A stretch of DNA of 64,000 nucleotides from Xestospongia muta (GCA_963693285.1 OY848919.1:13477639-13541638), one strand, 5' to 3'. Positions 11,355 through 23,521 are shown, numbered from the stretch's first letter. Numbers and translations: made by a program. Notes: generated from the sequence alone by a model not told the origin.

Positions 11355-14300
11355 TTAGAGTAATTGTTTCATAGTATTCTTTTTAAATCTAGTCCATTCA
11401 ATTTCTTGTTTTATTGCTACAATTAATTTACTTTTCTCAGGATAATACCCAGTCTATTTTAGAAGACAATACTGGTTATTATGAACAATATTGTTATTAC
11501 CTGCGTTTTCAATAATCTAATTGTTTCACTATTTGTTTGGTTAAAAAAGAATTGTTTGTTAATGAGAACACATTCTGAGCCTCGGCTCACCTAATAATAA
11601 AAATCATAGCAGTAGTTGGTAATATAAACTCACTAGGATTATTTTATAGGATGGTTTATTAAAAAGAAGTTGCAAACCCTGTAATTAAATATTGTAATTA
11701 AATAAATTATTAGTCATGTTTCTTACAAAATATTCTCCTGGTTCTACTGTACCAATCTGTAAGAATTTTTTCTTTAAATGTCTGTGACTTCTATCTTCAT
11801 GAGCAGCCACCAGGTTACTGGAATGAGGTAAATATGGTAGACGAATAGATGTTTGGTCTTCACAGATTTCAATAATAATTCTACAACTACCCTATAAATA
11901 ATATGGTGTCATAATAAGTCATTATTACTGGGACTTACTCCTTTTACGACTACTATCCAGTCAGTGATATTGGTAGTTGTGTATTTAATAACAACAGTAT
12001 TATATCTACAATGTTTATAATATACAGAGTGATTCATATTTGACATACTTAAAATATTTGACATAAACATTTTTTGGAGTAGTTAGTAACAATGACATAT
12101 TCCATAGATTCAATGTTGGTAGTTCACTACATCAAATATTACAACTATAAGACTAATACAATGATAATACCTCAAGTAGTGAATAATTTCGTGTGTTTTA
12201 TCTAAGATAGAGTAAGCTAAAACATTATGAAAATCCTACAGAATTAAACAGCAAAAAGTATATTATTATTTCTATTAATTTAAAGTACCATTTCATCTAC
12301 TACTAGCAGTTCTACATAGCTTTTTGTAATAACAGTTATATTGTGGCGTAATCTGTATAATACACCTCTTTCCTATAATAAAATGAGTAATGACTTATAG
12401 AGAGAGTACTGACCCCAAAACAATCTCCTGTTTTCAATATGTTAACTGTCACATTAAACTCTCCATTATTGCGGACATCTTTCTCCTTTAAATTAACATA
12501 TACTATCAGTTGAAAGAGAGTATCCTATTAATTAGGATAATAATACAACTGACCTGATCCATACCAAATAAAATATACAGCTAAAGGATAATGATTCTCC
12601 TTTATAATGACTCTTCCAGACTCATAACTAAAGATATCATATTAATGCATATAGTAACAGATATAGTATTAATGTATATAGTAACAGATATAATATTAAT
12701 GCATATAGTAACAGATATAATATTAATGCATGTAGTAACAGATATAATATTAATGCATATAGTAACAGATATAATATTAATGCATATAGTAACAGATATA
12801 ATATTAATGCATATAGTAACAGATATAATATTAATGCATATAGTAACAGATATAATATTAATGCATATAGTAACAGATATAATATTAATGCATATAGTAA
12901 CAGATATAATATTAATGCATATAGTAACAGATATAATATTAATGCATATAGTAACAGATATAATATTAATGCATATAGTAACAGATATAATATTAATGCA
13001 TATAGTAACAGATATAATATTAATGCATATAGTAACAGATATAATATTAATGCATATAGTAACAGATATAATATTAATGCATATAGTAACAGATATAATA
13101 TTAATGCATATAGTAACAGATATAATATTAATGCATATAGTAACAGATATAATATTAATGCATATAGTAACAGATATAATATTAATGCATATAGTAACAG
13201 ATATAATATTAATGCATATAGTAACAGATATAATATTAATGCATATAGTAACAGATATAATATTAATGCATATAGTAACAGATATAATATTAATGCATAT
13301 AGTAACAGATATAATATTAATGCATATAGTAACAGATATAATATTAATGCATATAGTAACAGATATAATATTAATGCATATAGTAACAGATATAATATTA
13401 ATGCATATAGTAACAGATATAATATTAATGCATATAGTAACAGATATAATATTAATGCATATAGTAACAGATATAATATAGTAACATTATTCTGTTGACC
13501 TTTCAAATCGTAAAACTTTAGATAATTGTGTTTGTGTTTCTGGAGGGAAATCTTGAATGGCTCGTAGATGTTGAAAGTATTTTAGTAACTAGGATAGACT
13601 AATAATTTCATGATATAGTGACACTATCATTACTTGGAGTTTCATTCTATTTCCTCTCTGATCATGTGGGATGTCTAAAATTTGTCGAAGTGTTGAGTCA
13701 GTAGATTGGTTCTAAGGACAAAAATAAAATATATAGAAAAGTAAGACTATATGTAATACATGTGTTAATGTTGAGTCTTTTCCTTTCCATTCCAATACAC
13801 TTGAGAGTTGCTCTTCAATAGCTGCTTGAGTTTCTACACGAGACAATTTACTTTTGTCCCTCATTAACTTGTTGTTATAACTACCAATAATGATTTATAA
13901 TTTAACAAAATAACATTATTATAAATACCTAATTAGTTTTTTAAATACATTGATAAATTGAATAAAACGTGCCATCTTTCTAAAATATTCCAGGGCCTTT
14001 TGAACAGATTGAAAATTGGCGAGATATCAAACTCTGTATAGACTTACTGATATTCCTTTTCTTCTAAATATTTCTTGTTCAAAAACAGGTTGACTTCTGT
14101 AAACGAGACATTTATTTTGGATATAATCTACCTGTAATAGAAACATTAATGTCATTATGTATTATAATAATACACACTGAAGTCAATCTTCCCAAAGTGT
14201 TTCTTGGACACACTGTTTCACTGGTTTTGAATGAGGCTGTTTTTGTAGTGCAGATATCTGCCAGTGACTCTGCATTTCTATGCGCTGTATTTTGTCTAAT

Positions 14301-14481
14301 ACTGGAGATGCTTCTTTTTGAACACAACACTTCACCAGTTCTAAAAGAGACCTTTGCTGTTGTGCAAGAATCCACCAATGGTGCTTTACTGAACATTTCC
14401 ATGAGAAGTTCTATTCAAGGATTTCAAGTTCATACGTTATATTGTTGTAGTTCTACAGTAAGTGCTAAAATATTTGTTCAT
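11355..14481 (-). CDS. CNBD2: Cyclic nucleotide-binding domain protein, CNBD2-like
   Basis: About 15 short exons on the minus strand. Order: a Gln-rich N-terminal segment (QQQRSLLELVKCC near 14340), ALEYFRKMARFIQFINVFKK near 13950-14010, LLKYFQHLRAIQDFPPETQ near 13540-13590, LRFER next to the large repeat intron, then GRVIIKENHYPLAVYFIWYG near 12560-12620, ILKTGDCFGERGVLYRLRHN near 12340-12450, and YVELLVVDEM. This order matches CNBD2 (RFERFGRRRVIIK..., G.CFGE..VL, LVVD). A later IGTVEPGEYFGLQLLF suggests a second partial cNMP-type fold. The end is KKNTMKQLL-stop at 11355. The canonical PR.A ligand-binding cassette is not clear, so cyclic nucleotide binding is uncertain. The start (MNKYFSTY at 14481, spliced to LKHHWWILA) is tentative. 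Confidence 0.68.
12632..13486. repeat. 27-bp satellite-like tandem array, about 31 near-identical copies
   Basis: Unit is GATATAATATTAATGCATAT followed by AGTAACA, in nearly perfect copies. Only the first few units differ (GTATTAATGTATATA, ATGCATGTAG). The unit length is a multiple of three with no stop in one frame on each strand, so it creates two long spurious open frames on opposite strands. It sits in an intron of the CNBD2-like gene, between the exon coding LRFER and the exon coding GRVIIKE. Confidence 0.97.
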
Positions 14482-14548
14482 GTAAGGAAAACAGAAATAT
14501 CATCAGTTTTCACTACTTATCACTTTCTATTGTTATGCCACGTGGTTT

Positions 14549-14560
14549 TGCACATGCGCA
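14549..14560 (+). promoter_or_regulatory. NRF1-like palindromic site upstream of RPL31
   Basis: TGCACATGCGCA matches the NRF1 consensus TGCGCATGCGCA at 11 of 12 bases. It lies 9 bp before the inferred RPL31 start site, in the shared upstream region of RPL31 and the CNBD2-like gene. Function is inferred. Confidence 0.45.
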
Positions 14561-14568
14561 GACGTGCA

Positions 14569-14599
14569 CTTTCTCCTTCCAGCCTCGTTGAAACTAGAG
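14569..14599 (+). promoter_or_regulatory. RPL31 non-coding first exon with 5'TOP tract
   Basis: CTTTCTCCTTCC at 14569-14580 is a terminal oligopyrimidine tract typical of ribosomal protein mRNAs, where it confers mTOR-dependent translation. The exon ends CTAGAG before the donor GTAAGT at 14600. The next exon carries the ATG at 14693. The exact cap site is inferred from the tract. Confidence 0.7.
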
Positions 14600-14692
14600 G
14601 TAAGTAAGATCACAATCAATCTCGTAAACACAAAATTTTATCATGTAATAAAGCCATTTATTGATAATTTAAAACTAACTATTGTTTTAAAG

Positions 14693-15387
14693 ATGCCTCC
14701 TCGAGAGAAGAAAGCGAAGTCAGCTCTCAAAGAAGTAGTGACTAGAGAATATACAGTTCATCTTCACAAGTACATTCATGGCATGTAAGTCTATAACTTA
14801 CAATGAGGCATACCCTAGCTATCATTGACTTAATTACTTAGAGGGTTTAAGAAGCGAGCACCCCGGGCAATAAAGGCAATTAAGAAATTTGCTCAAAAAC
14901 AAATGAGAACATCAGACGTTCGTATTGATACTAAGTTAAATAAGGAGGTGTGGTCAAGGGGAATTAGGTATGAAAAACTGGTTTAACAGGTTTTTATGTG
15001 TCATATATTGTAGGAATGTTCCTTATAGAATACGAGTTAGATTACATAGGAAACGAAACGAGGAAGATGACTCGTCAAACAAGTTTTACACACTAGTGAC
15101 ACATGTACATGTGGAGTCATTTAAAGGTATTGTAATAATAAAAATGTATTATCTAAAAAAGTTGGCTAAATTTCAATTATTTAAATTTATTTTACTGTTT
15201 CGTTTTCACTGTTGATACAATGATATTCTAATTTATATAAAAATTGATAATGTGCATTTATATTATATTATCTTATTATCGATAAACAAGTTTCGATGTT
15301 TACATTTCACTTGTGTACTGTATTTAGTTTTGTCTATTTTTGGCAGGTCTTGAGACTAAAACAGTTGATATTGATACTGAAGATTAA
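14693..15387 (+). CDS. RPL31: 60S ribosomal protein L31 (eL31)
   Basis: Small ribosomal protein near the nascent-chain exit tunnel. Four coding exons: 14693 to about 14785, 14842-14967, 15014-15126 and 15347-15387. It begins [20 protein letters not shown], continues [37 protein letters not shown] and [20 protein letters not shown], and ends in a short exon reading [12 protein letters not shown]. Length and order are those of eL31. The leader is a separate TOP exon (14569-14599), and an AATAAA lies at 15491-15496. It converges with the NFAT-like gene. Confidence 0.97.
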
Positions 15388-15870
15388 CTCTCCATATATT
15401 ATAATGTGTTGTTGTTCAATAATGGTTTTACCGATTATTACATTAATGATAGGGGCGTGGGTGAAATACAAAATATTGTAACAGGTTCTAAATAAATTGT
15501 TTATTAACAATTAAATGTTAATAAATTACATAACAAGCAATTATATAATAAAAGCAAAATAATTTTAAAAAGACAATTATATCAATAGTTAAATAGAAAG
15601 TAATTATAAAAAAATTAAATTAAAACTACATATAATAATAACTAATTGTATTATATTAAAACATTCCAATGGAAAGGTTATGCATGTATACATTTTTAAA
15701 ACAAATGACCATTGTAGTCTGCTATATAAAGTACATTATATGTTGTAGGTAAATATATGTACTGATATTTCATTAGAAATAGACAGGTTCTAAAGATGCA
15801 CAACATCAGACATGTTTCTAGATAACAGACGGATTGGTACAACCCAACTGAGTACTGGACAACATGGCTG
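15388..15870. other. Convergent 3' region between RPL31 and the NFAT-like gene
   Basis: Very AT-rich. Contains the RPL31 poly(A) signal at 15491-15496 and presumably the 3' UTR of the minus-strand gene. No further gene seen. Confidence 0.6.
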
Positions 15871-18800
15871 TCAAGAGGTTTGAGTGTAATGACCGCCCAA
15901 AGATCTGGGCATACATCCAGTGTAATAGCTGGCAGGATACTCTCCTGGGAGAATGTGAGGTGCAGTTGATAACGGCTGATAGTTACTACGTGGCAAGTAC
16001 TGACCAAATTCATCTGGGTTGACTTGGGTGGTTGTAGATGTAGAGGAGATTGGATCAGTAGTAAAGTCAGTGAGATCCATGTCTATAATAGGATCTGGTA
16101 TTGTCTGAACAAAAGTTGGTTCTTCACTGGAGATCACTGAGCTGTAGGTCACAGGATATGGAGAAGGTTGAGGTGAAACCACGCTCCCAGTTGCAATAGA
16201 TTTTGGAGTACATAAGTCATCAATAATCTTTTTAAAGTCATCTTGTTGAACAGATATTGTAGATATGGTATGCAATGGAGATGTGTATGTTGTGGCCCTA
16301 GTCATGGTAGCAGGTAGGGGAGACGTCTGGTTTCCCATTGAAGATATAGGTGACACTGGGACTGGCGTGGGTACTCGACTGATGTGAGGAGGGGACATGA
16401 TGACAGGTTGTGAAGATTGAGGTTTAACCATTACTCCTCCACCAACTGTACAACTCCCATATATGGTAGTTGGAGTATGATGAAATGTAGGCCCCATTTG
16501 TGGGAAAATAGTAGCAGATGGACGTGGAGAATAATGGCTTAGCTGGTTACTAATACAACATTCTTTACATAGCCCTATAATTAAAGAAACCTTAATAACG
16601 TTATATAGTTACACTGGTATTTCCCAAGTTATTATTAATATTCAACATGCTGTCATTATGACAATCAATAGGGAGGCCAGGGAGATCCCAAATACTATAC
16701 AAGGATTGCTCTTAATGTGGTTAGCCCACAACTATACTAGAGGCTGGAGTTACTAACCACAAAGTGTGGCCAGTAACACTAATCTATTGACCATCAAGCC
16801 TTCACTTTCCATAACAACAATATAAATTAAATAGCCACAATCAATAGAATGACCAACCCTACCTTGTTTGACACTAGTGAAAAACCAGAGATTACTATGA
16901 AGTGGTTCTTTACCACTACGATCACCTTTACCAGCAGTGACACGAATACGAACTTGTGCAATATTAGATGTTAGAAAAACTGTTGGAGGAAACTGAGGCA
17001 CCTTGATAACCAATGCATTCTATTAAAAATAACACAAGATTGTTATCAAAAGATAAATAGCATCAACAAAATAATTTCAATATCTAATATTATGACTTAC
17101 CTGATGAGAGACTTCCTTTTCAATATCAGCATTAATTTCTTGTTGGCGTCCATCAGGTCCACAAGGTAGAATAAAAGAGACTCTAGCTGTAATACAAAGA
17201 AAACAGTAACTATGTTTACTTGAGAATGGAACCACAAATTCCATGAATATAACTATTGCAACATTTATTATCAAATAGTTCTAATATTAGGGTTGCCAAC
17301 GCTTTGGAATGTACACTTATATTTGTTATTATGGTTATATTGACACTTACGCGAATGCATTCTTGTACCAATCAGAGCAACATAATCTCCTGTAGTGCCA
17401 AATTGTGGTACAACTCGATGTATCTCAGGAGGGTCATGATTAGCATCTATAAAGAGAGAGAATGCATGATTAATGATTTTGAGTTACTTAATAACTTACT
17501 GAGATAAATGGGTTGGCTGAGAGCTTTTAAAACAATTGTCTTTGAATCTGTCTTGATAGTTGCTGTGAACATCAAATGTGCTTGTTTTTCATCATGTTTG
17601 CAACGACCTTTAGGTTTTGACAAGGAGGAGGCTCCTTTGGTTGTGGACTCTGTTTTCTTAAGTCTTCGTATGCGGAGATTATCAAAGCTGTATGTGGATG
17701 CATAAAACAATAAATGGATGCATAACAATAGATACATAAATACATAAATAGATGAATAAATGACACGTAATATATAAATTGATGAATAAATAATAAGAGA
17801 ATGGACACTTACATAGCTTTCTCTCCTAAGTGAATTTTCTTTTTTAAGTTAGTACCTTCATCAGTACTATCTAAACGGCAAGATTGTAAAGGGATTCCTT
17901 CATTAGTTGTCAACTCCACATTAACTTCGCCATCAAAACAACCATACTCTGAAGACGTGATCTAAAGATGAGATGAAGTGACAGATGGTTTGTGTATGGT
18001 GTTAGTATTCTTTTGTATTGTAAAAATATAAGTTTGCATAATTATAAACAGATAATAGATTAATGATAGCATTGATATTTTCTCCCAAACCTTGCACAGA
18101 TTTTAATTGAATGTTTTGCTGAGCAAAGTGAAAGTAATGACCTTGTTGTTTAGTACATTTTTCTTATATTGAATATTCAAAACTGTTTTCTTTGTATAAA
18201 TTCAAAGTTTACGCTCTCAAATTCCAAGAACTGTTACCCCACTGAGAGTGAAAGTTATCATCATGCAAGCTCCATCCATCTATCCATCCATCTATCCATC
18301 CATCCATCCATCCATCTATCCATCCATCCATCCATCCATCCATCCATCCATCCATCAAGGAACATACCATCACAGTAGGACAGCTACCATTTCGTCCCTT
18401 CATTGGTCCACGACAACCCTCACTTTCGTAACGAGCTCTATAATTCTACAAAAAAGAGGAAACAATTAATTACATAAAATTAAGAACTTAATATTCTGTA
18501 CCTCTTCAGGTTCATCCACAATATACAATGTATAATTATCTTTGCTTTGTTCAGGTTTTAACTCCATTGATGATGATATATCGTCACAGGATATAGGATG
18601 TCCTCCAGATGAGGTGACGTAACAAGGTGATGATGTAGATGAGGTCAACTCTGACATATCGATACCACTTTCTGGTGTACAAGGCGATCTCTCCGGAATA
18701 TCTGCGAATGGTTGAGCAAAGCGCTTCTGTGGAGGTGCTGTCAGAACGTATCCTTCGAGAATATCCACTGGATTAACGTCTCGAACTCTTTTGCGTTTCT

Positions 18801-18900
18801 GTTCGTTTCCAGTATAGCTGTTATATAATTCGATGACGCTGGTCATAGCTGTTATCTTCCTTGTTGTGGCTGTAAAGCGCAAACTAAAGTACGCCACCAA
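15871..18900 (-). CDS. NFAT-like Rel-homology transcription factor
   Basis: Nuclear DNA-binding factor of the Rel/NFAT superfamily. The N-terminal exon (18900-18502) is Ser/Thr-rich with RKRVRD and [10 protein letters not shown]. The next exon has [20 protein letters not shown], which matches the NFAT DNA-recognition loop ([11 protein letters not shown] in NFAT5, RAHYETEGSRG in NFATc) rather than the RYxCEG loop of NF-kB. Then come a small exon ([17 protein letters not shown], near 18110-18160), [29 protein letters not shown] and [20 protein letters not shown], the last equivalent to the ARLVFRV...TL..SSPI block. An IPT domain follows ([20 protein letters not shown] ... [15 protein letters not shown] ... 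WFFTSVKQG). The last exon is a Pro/Ser/Thr-rich tail without ankyrin repeats, ending at 15871. I saw no obvious calcineurin PxIxIT site. The start could also be the internal ATG at 18846. Confidence 0.75.
18271..18356 (+). repeat. (CATC)n / TATCCATC microsatellite in an NFAT-like intron
   Basis: About 86 bp of CATC tetranucleotides interrupted by TATC, lying in an intron just downstream (in gene direction) of the exon carrying the DNA-contact loop. Confidence 0.95.
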
Positions 18901-19165
18901 AACAAATAACGACGCTGTAATTTCAACGATAAAATAAACGGAGCTAAGCAGACAAGTTGACTAAGTGTGCTCTTTGAACGAGTGTATTATAAGTAATCAC
19001 AGATATTAACAGTAAAGGAGTAACTTCTTCTAAACTGTTATCGTTACTGCTGCTGCTCTGAAACTAACACAAGCCTCCTGCTCGTCTGCTTTTATCAACA
19101 ACCTGAGCACAGATTGGGGAATCTCCCTAGCTGAGCCATTACGTCATCATTACTCTAATCATAAA
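18901..19165. promoter_or_regulatory. Bidirectional promoter region, NFAT-like / PPME1
   Basis: 265 bp between divergent start codons. It is locally richer in GC and pyrimidine runs than the flanks. No confident TATA box was assigned. Confidence 0.45.
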
Positions 19166-22100
19166 ATGTCGGCTTTGCAGAAGGAAATGATGAAGAAACG
19201 TTTCCCGTCTCTCCCTCCTCCATCCCATGCACCTTCTAGGCAGGCTCAGTGAGTTCTAGTCACGTGACCCAGCAAGTCCTTAGTCATGTGATGCATTAAT
19301 TGTATTGGCGAGTCAAATGCATCAATTTATATGTAATAATTAAAGGTTCACCCATTAATTGACTTTGACCAAATATTGTTTATGTATTTTTATCTAATGC
19401 ACTCAAGACTCAACCCTATACCAATCTATTATTTAAGGCTCAAACCTAAACCTAAATACATTCATTATTTTGTACATAAAGAACTTTGGTATATGTATAT
19501 GTCATTTTAAGACCCAATGTGTACCACAATAGACTCAAACCCATCCCTTCGGTAGACTCAAACTCATACACATAGAAGCTGCATGTTCAGTATAGTAATT
19601 GGAACATGCATTAATTTGGACACAAATTCTCGATATCCTATTAACAAAATATGGTATTCCCCTCTAATACAACTGTTCATACAACTGTTCTGTACTGGAA
19701 TTAGCAACGGATATCATAACTTGTGATAATTACTACTATTTTTCTGAAAACTGGGCTAATTTATGGAGATTCTAGCTTCTAAGAGAGACAGGTTCCAGGT
19801 AGCATCCTGTTTACTGAGATCAAATTTAAAAGATAACTGATATAATATTGTTGAATTTTAGAGTGGGTTAATTCATTGGAAAGTGGTTCACTATTATCTA
19901 CAGTGTGGGAGTTAGAGAGATACTAGAAAAGGATGTTTTGAAATAACAACATCATGAATAATATGAATTACATATTAACTGACACTATAAGTAGTATATT
20001 CATAATGTCACAGTTGAAATATAGTAATGAGTTTAGTACTCATCACTACCATTTGGGAACTCATAGTGATATGTAAGTTCTCTATATAATATTCCAAAAC
20101 ATCTATGTAACTGGTACAATTAGAACTGAACTAGTGTTTTCACTGAGATAATGCTGAAATATGTGTTGTAGTTAGCATTAGCTCTTCACTACTACAATGC
20201 TATTAATAGATTTGTCATGTTGTTTAATGATAAGTAATTCATTTATTGAAATAGCTTGTTTGTGGGGAAATTTTTATAGCCATATGTATTTCCTGTATAG
20301 TCGATAATCAGACACTCACTTCATTTTCTGTCTGTCGGAGATTAAATGACAAACAATATCACTGACATCAGCCAGACTCAATATCCGCACTACCTACTAA
20401 GTTCAGCACCAACATTACTAAGGAGGACTGTCCCTTGAAACTTGTAACTACCAATAAATAAAAATCAATCAAATATTGTCTATGGCGTTTTGAACTTAAG
20501 GTATTTCCTGATTTGACTGAGAAGAGCAGGTTAACAAAATTTAGCTGCAGTCAGGAAATGCTATTTAACACCTTATAATTATGCATTTAATTATCTAAAA
20601 GAGACTTTTGAAGATATAGTAAGGAAGGTTTAAAGGTTGGCATGTCTAGTCATATGCTAGTGGTTTTCCCCTGCTACTTTATTTATTCTGATTTAACTAC
20701 ATTACAATGACAACAGTGTTATTTCAACTTCCTTTAATATAAATAAAAATTTTCATTTCAGTGGTCGAAGGCGACAAAAAAAATACACTCCAACATCGTG
20801 GAAGGATTATTTTGAGCGAACAGAGATTGTTTCAATAGAAGCCAATGTATCCACATTACCATAATCTACTTTTACTATAATAATTATTGTAGTGTCTGAA
20901 TCTTAATTATATTAGTCGTTCAAGGTTTACTTCAAAGGAAGTTGTGGACCACTTCTATATTTACTACATGGTGGTGGTCACTCTGCACTTTCATGGTGTG
21001 TGTTTGCTGTGAGTGGATATATGAACATGGATGTAGAAAGCATAATTAATATTAATAGTATATAAGAGGTTTTTCCCTTGCTCTAGGAATCTCTATCAAA
21101 GTTAGTAGACTGCCAGATTGTTGCACTTGATATCAGAGGCCATGGTAAGTGGTTGTTCTGTCTTCCTGTAAGGTTTTATAGCCTATCTTTAATGATAGTT
21201 CCACTACCTCAGCAATACTTGTAAACATCACTGTGTACCTGATAACATGTGGTTTATTAATGTTTATTAATGTTTATCAGGTTATCATTTATAGGAGAGT
21301 CCCTGACCATCAATGATAACGATCTATCAGCAGAGACCCTTATAAAGTACATTCTGTTCCATATTGTGGTGACGATAACATTATTTACATAGAGATGTTA
21401 CCGATGTATATAATGCACTTCATGGTACTGAGCCATCTCCGCCTACGGTCATAATGGGACATAGGTAATAAATAATATATATTCAATTATCATTTCTTAA
21501 TAGTATGGGTGGAGCTATTGCCGCTAGAGTTGCAGCTGCTGGAGGTATTAGGTCACTGGTTGGGCTTGTAATAATAGATGTTGTTGAAGGTAACGTATTT
21601 TTTAATATGTGTCCATTCTGCTAAGCACATGTATCCATTTTTACAATTTTACAATTAATTTATCTATTTTGTAAGGTATACATCCATTTCATTAAAGTAT
21701 GCATCCATAAACACACACATTACATAATAGGTACAGCCATGGAGTCACTGTCCACAATGCAGAGTTTTTTACGAGGTCGTCCATCTGTCTTTACTAGCTT
21801 AGAACATGCTATAGAATGGAGGTAAATCATGTGACATATCATGTGACAATTTCATGATCTCCGTTCTCAGTATACGAAGTGGTCAGTTAAGAAATGTGGA
21901 ATCAGCTTGTGTATCAATGCCAGGACAATTGAAAAGGTTATACAAGTCGTCCAGCCATTCATTCATTCATCTAATCTATTGTATAGAATTAAGAAGTCCA
22001 TTACTTCAGTACAGTCCACTAGTCCAATAGTAACTACTGTTAGTGACATTACTCCAATTCAAGAAGAAGGAGAACCGATTGACTCAGCAATATCCAATAT

Positions 22101-22706
22101 TCCATCAGATACAGACAGTTATGAGTATATATGGAGAATAGATTTGACAAGTACAGAACAGTATTGGGAAGGTTGGTTCAAAGGATTATCTAAAGTGTTA
22201 TTTACAACAAGTATACCCAAAATGTTAATACTAGCAGGTAAATGGATGAGTATTAGCTGTTAGTTACCATAGGATGATGTCATTAAAGATACTATTAATA
22301 GTAACATGTGTTTAATTTTAAAGGTGTGGATCGATTAGATAAAGAACTGACCATAGCACATATGCAAGGTGTTATAATAATTATATTGTATTAATTATTA
22401 CTTTGTGTTAATAGGTAAATTTCAAATGCAAGTATTAAGTGGGTGTGGTCATGCTGTACATGAAGATGTTCCAGACAAGGTAAGTATGAAGGCATGAATT
22501 CCTGGTATATGATGTCATAATGAAGTCATTATGGACAAGCCCATTTAATTAGGTGGCTGAAATTATTGCAGGATTTTTAGTACGTTATAAATTGACACAA
22601 GCAAAAGAAACTTTTCAAGAGTAAGTAAATTATAATATAAACATTTTAAGTAATTTATATAATATTATTTTTATATTTTATTAATAGGCCTTTTCCAGCT
22701 TGTTAA
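19166..22706 (+). CDS. PPME1: Protein phosphatase methylesterase 1 (PP2A demethylase)
   Basis: Alpha/beta hydrolase that removes the methyl ester from the C-terminal leucine of the PP2A catalytic subunit. Exon 1 (19166-19248) starts MSALQKEMMKKRFPSLPPPS, as in human PPME1. After a 1.5 kb intron come TSWKDYFERTEI, LHGGGHSALSW (oxyanion region), IVALDIRGHGESL, VIMGHSMGGAIAA (nucleophile elbow GHSMG), DVVEGTAMESLSTMQSFLRG, an acidic insert, WEGWFKGLSKV, GVDRLDKELTIAHMQGKFQM (acid region) and GCGHAVHEDVPDKVAE (catalytic His). It ends FQEPFPAC at 22706. A GT-AG intron beginning after LKR (about 21936) splits what would otherwise look like a frameshift. Catalytic residues appear complete. It is head-to-head with the NFAT-like gene and nearly abuts EMC7. 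Confidence 0.95.
19249..20761 (+). other. Long first intron of PPME1
   Basis: 1513 bp, far longer than the typical 40-80 bp introns of this window. I found no nested gene, tandem repeat or recognisable mobile element in it. First introns of this size often hold regulatory elements, but nothing here demonstrates that. Confidence 0.6.
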
Positions 22707-22715
22707 CAAACTCAA

Positions 22716-23521
22716 TTAATGTTTAGTCTTTTTAGTCACAGATGATGACGATTTCTTTTTTGATCCACCTCCAAAAAAATTAGTAAATAATTCTTCCATA
22801 CTTGGTAAATTACTGCCTTGTTGTTGAAATGCTTGCATTGATTCTTGCATTTCCTAGTTAATAAGAAGTAATTATTTGTTTTAATTAAAGGGGCTATCTC
22901 TTACTTTGGTTGCATCAGGATCCATATTATTGAGGAGTTTTGGTAATACCAACATTAGTAGCAATGGTGCCACTAAAAATATGACCTGTTAAAAAATATT
23001 AAAGTTATGAATAATTCATGAGTAACAGGTACCATCGGATTCTTTAATACATCCATTATATTCCAAGGCTCTCTCTTCTCAAAAAATGAAGCTTGTCCTT
23101 CGGTTTTAAATTTCAGAGGATATTGTAAACTCAAGACACTGTTTGGTTTTAAGACATTAACTTTACGAGCTCTTATTTTTCCAGTTTTGCTACTAATATC
23201 AACACGAGCTGGTTCAAAGATATAATTGGGTGTGGTTACTTCGACAAGATATGTCCCTGGTGGTATATTATGTATTTTAAATTCGCCTGTAGATCTTATA
23301 TAACCTACATAACGCCCACCATCAATTAAGATTCTAGTTTTTGGAGCCCATAATTTGATGTCGACACCAGAAACATCTACTCGACCTTCAATGGTGTATA
23401 ATTTTTGTGACTCTCCTTTTTGAGGAGATGGAGTCCCTTGAGAAGAACTTTGTTTCACTTCACAAATACATTGTGACACAAGCAGAAGAACCAACACACA
23501 AAGATGAGCAATATTATACAT
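22716..23521 (-). CDS. EMC7: ER membrane protein complex subunit 7
   Basis: Lumenal beta-sandwich subunit of the EMC insertase. ATG 23521 is followed by a signal peptide (hydrophobic LCVLVLLLVSQCIC), then the EMC7 beta-sandwich domain: IEGRVDVSGVDIKLWAPKTR, GGRYVGYIRSTGEFKIHNIP, PGTYLVEVTTPNYIFEPARV. A C-terminal membrane segment (VAPLLLMLVLPKLL) follows, then a cytosolic tail (EMQESMQAFQQQ ... FFGGGSKKKSSS) ending TKKTKH at 22716. Three or four exons. On the minus strand an AATAAA at 22682-22677 lies inside the last intron of PPME1, so the two mature mRNAs probably overlap. Divergent from GALC with 102 bp between starts. Confidence 0.93.

Noticed and set aside
12632..13486. CRISPR-like array
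   Set aside because: Units are contiguous with no unique spacers, the context is an animal intron, and there are no cas genes.
12591..13506. Two long opposite-strand open frames encoding 9-residue repeats (DIILMHIVT and LLLYALILY types)
   Set aside because: Both come only from the 27-bp tandem unit being a multiple of three without stops. They lie in an intron of the CNBD2-like gene and have no other support.
14112..14402. Minus-strand open frame starting MEMFSKAPLVDSC
   Set aside because: A different frame of the same interval (QQQRSLLELVKCC...) continues in frame with the downstream CNBD2-like exons and looks more protein-like.
15127..15346. Possible intronic C/D snoRNA in RPL31
   Set aside because: Ribosomal protein introns often host snoRNAs, but I could not find a convincing pair of C (RUGAUGA) and D (CUGA) boxes here.
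21900..21960. Apparent frameshift in PPME1 between LKR and IKKSITS
   Set aside because: A short GT-AG intron from about 21936 to 22000 restores the frame, so the gene is not broken.
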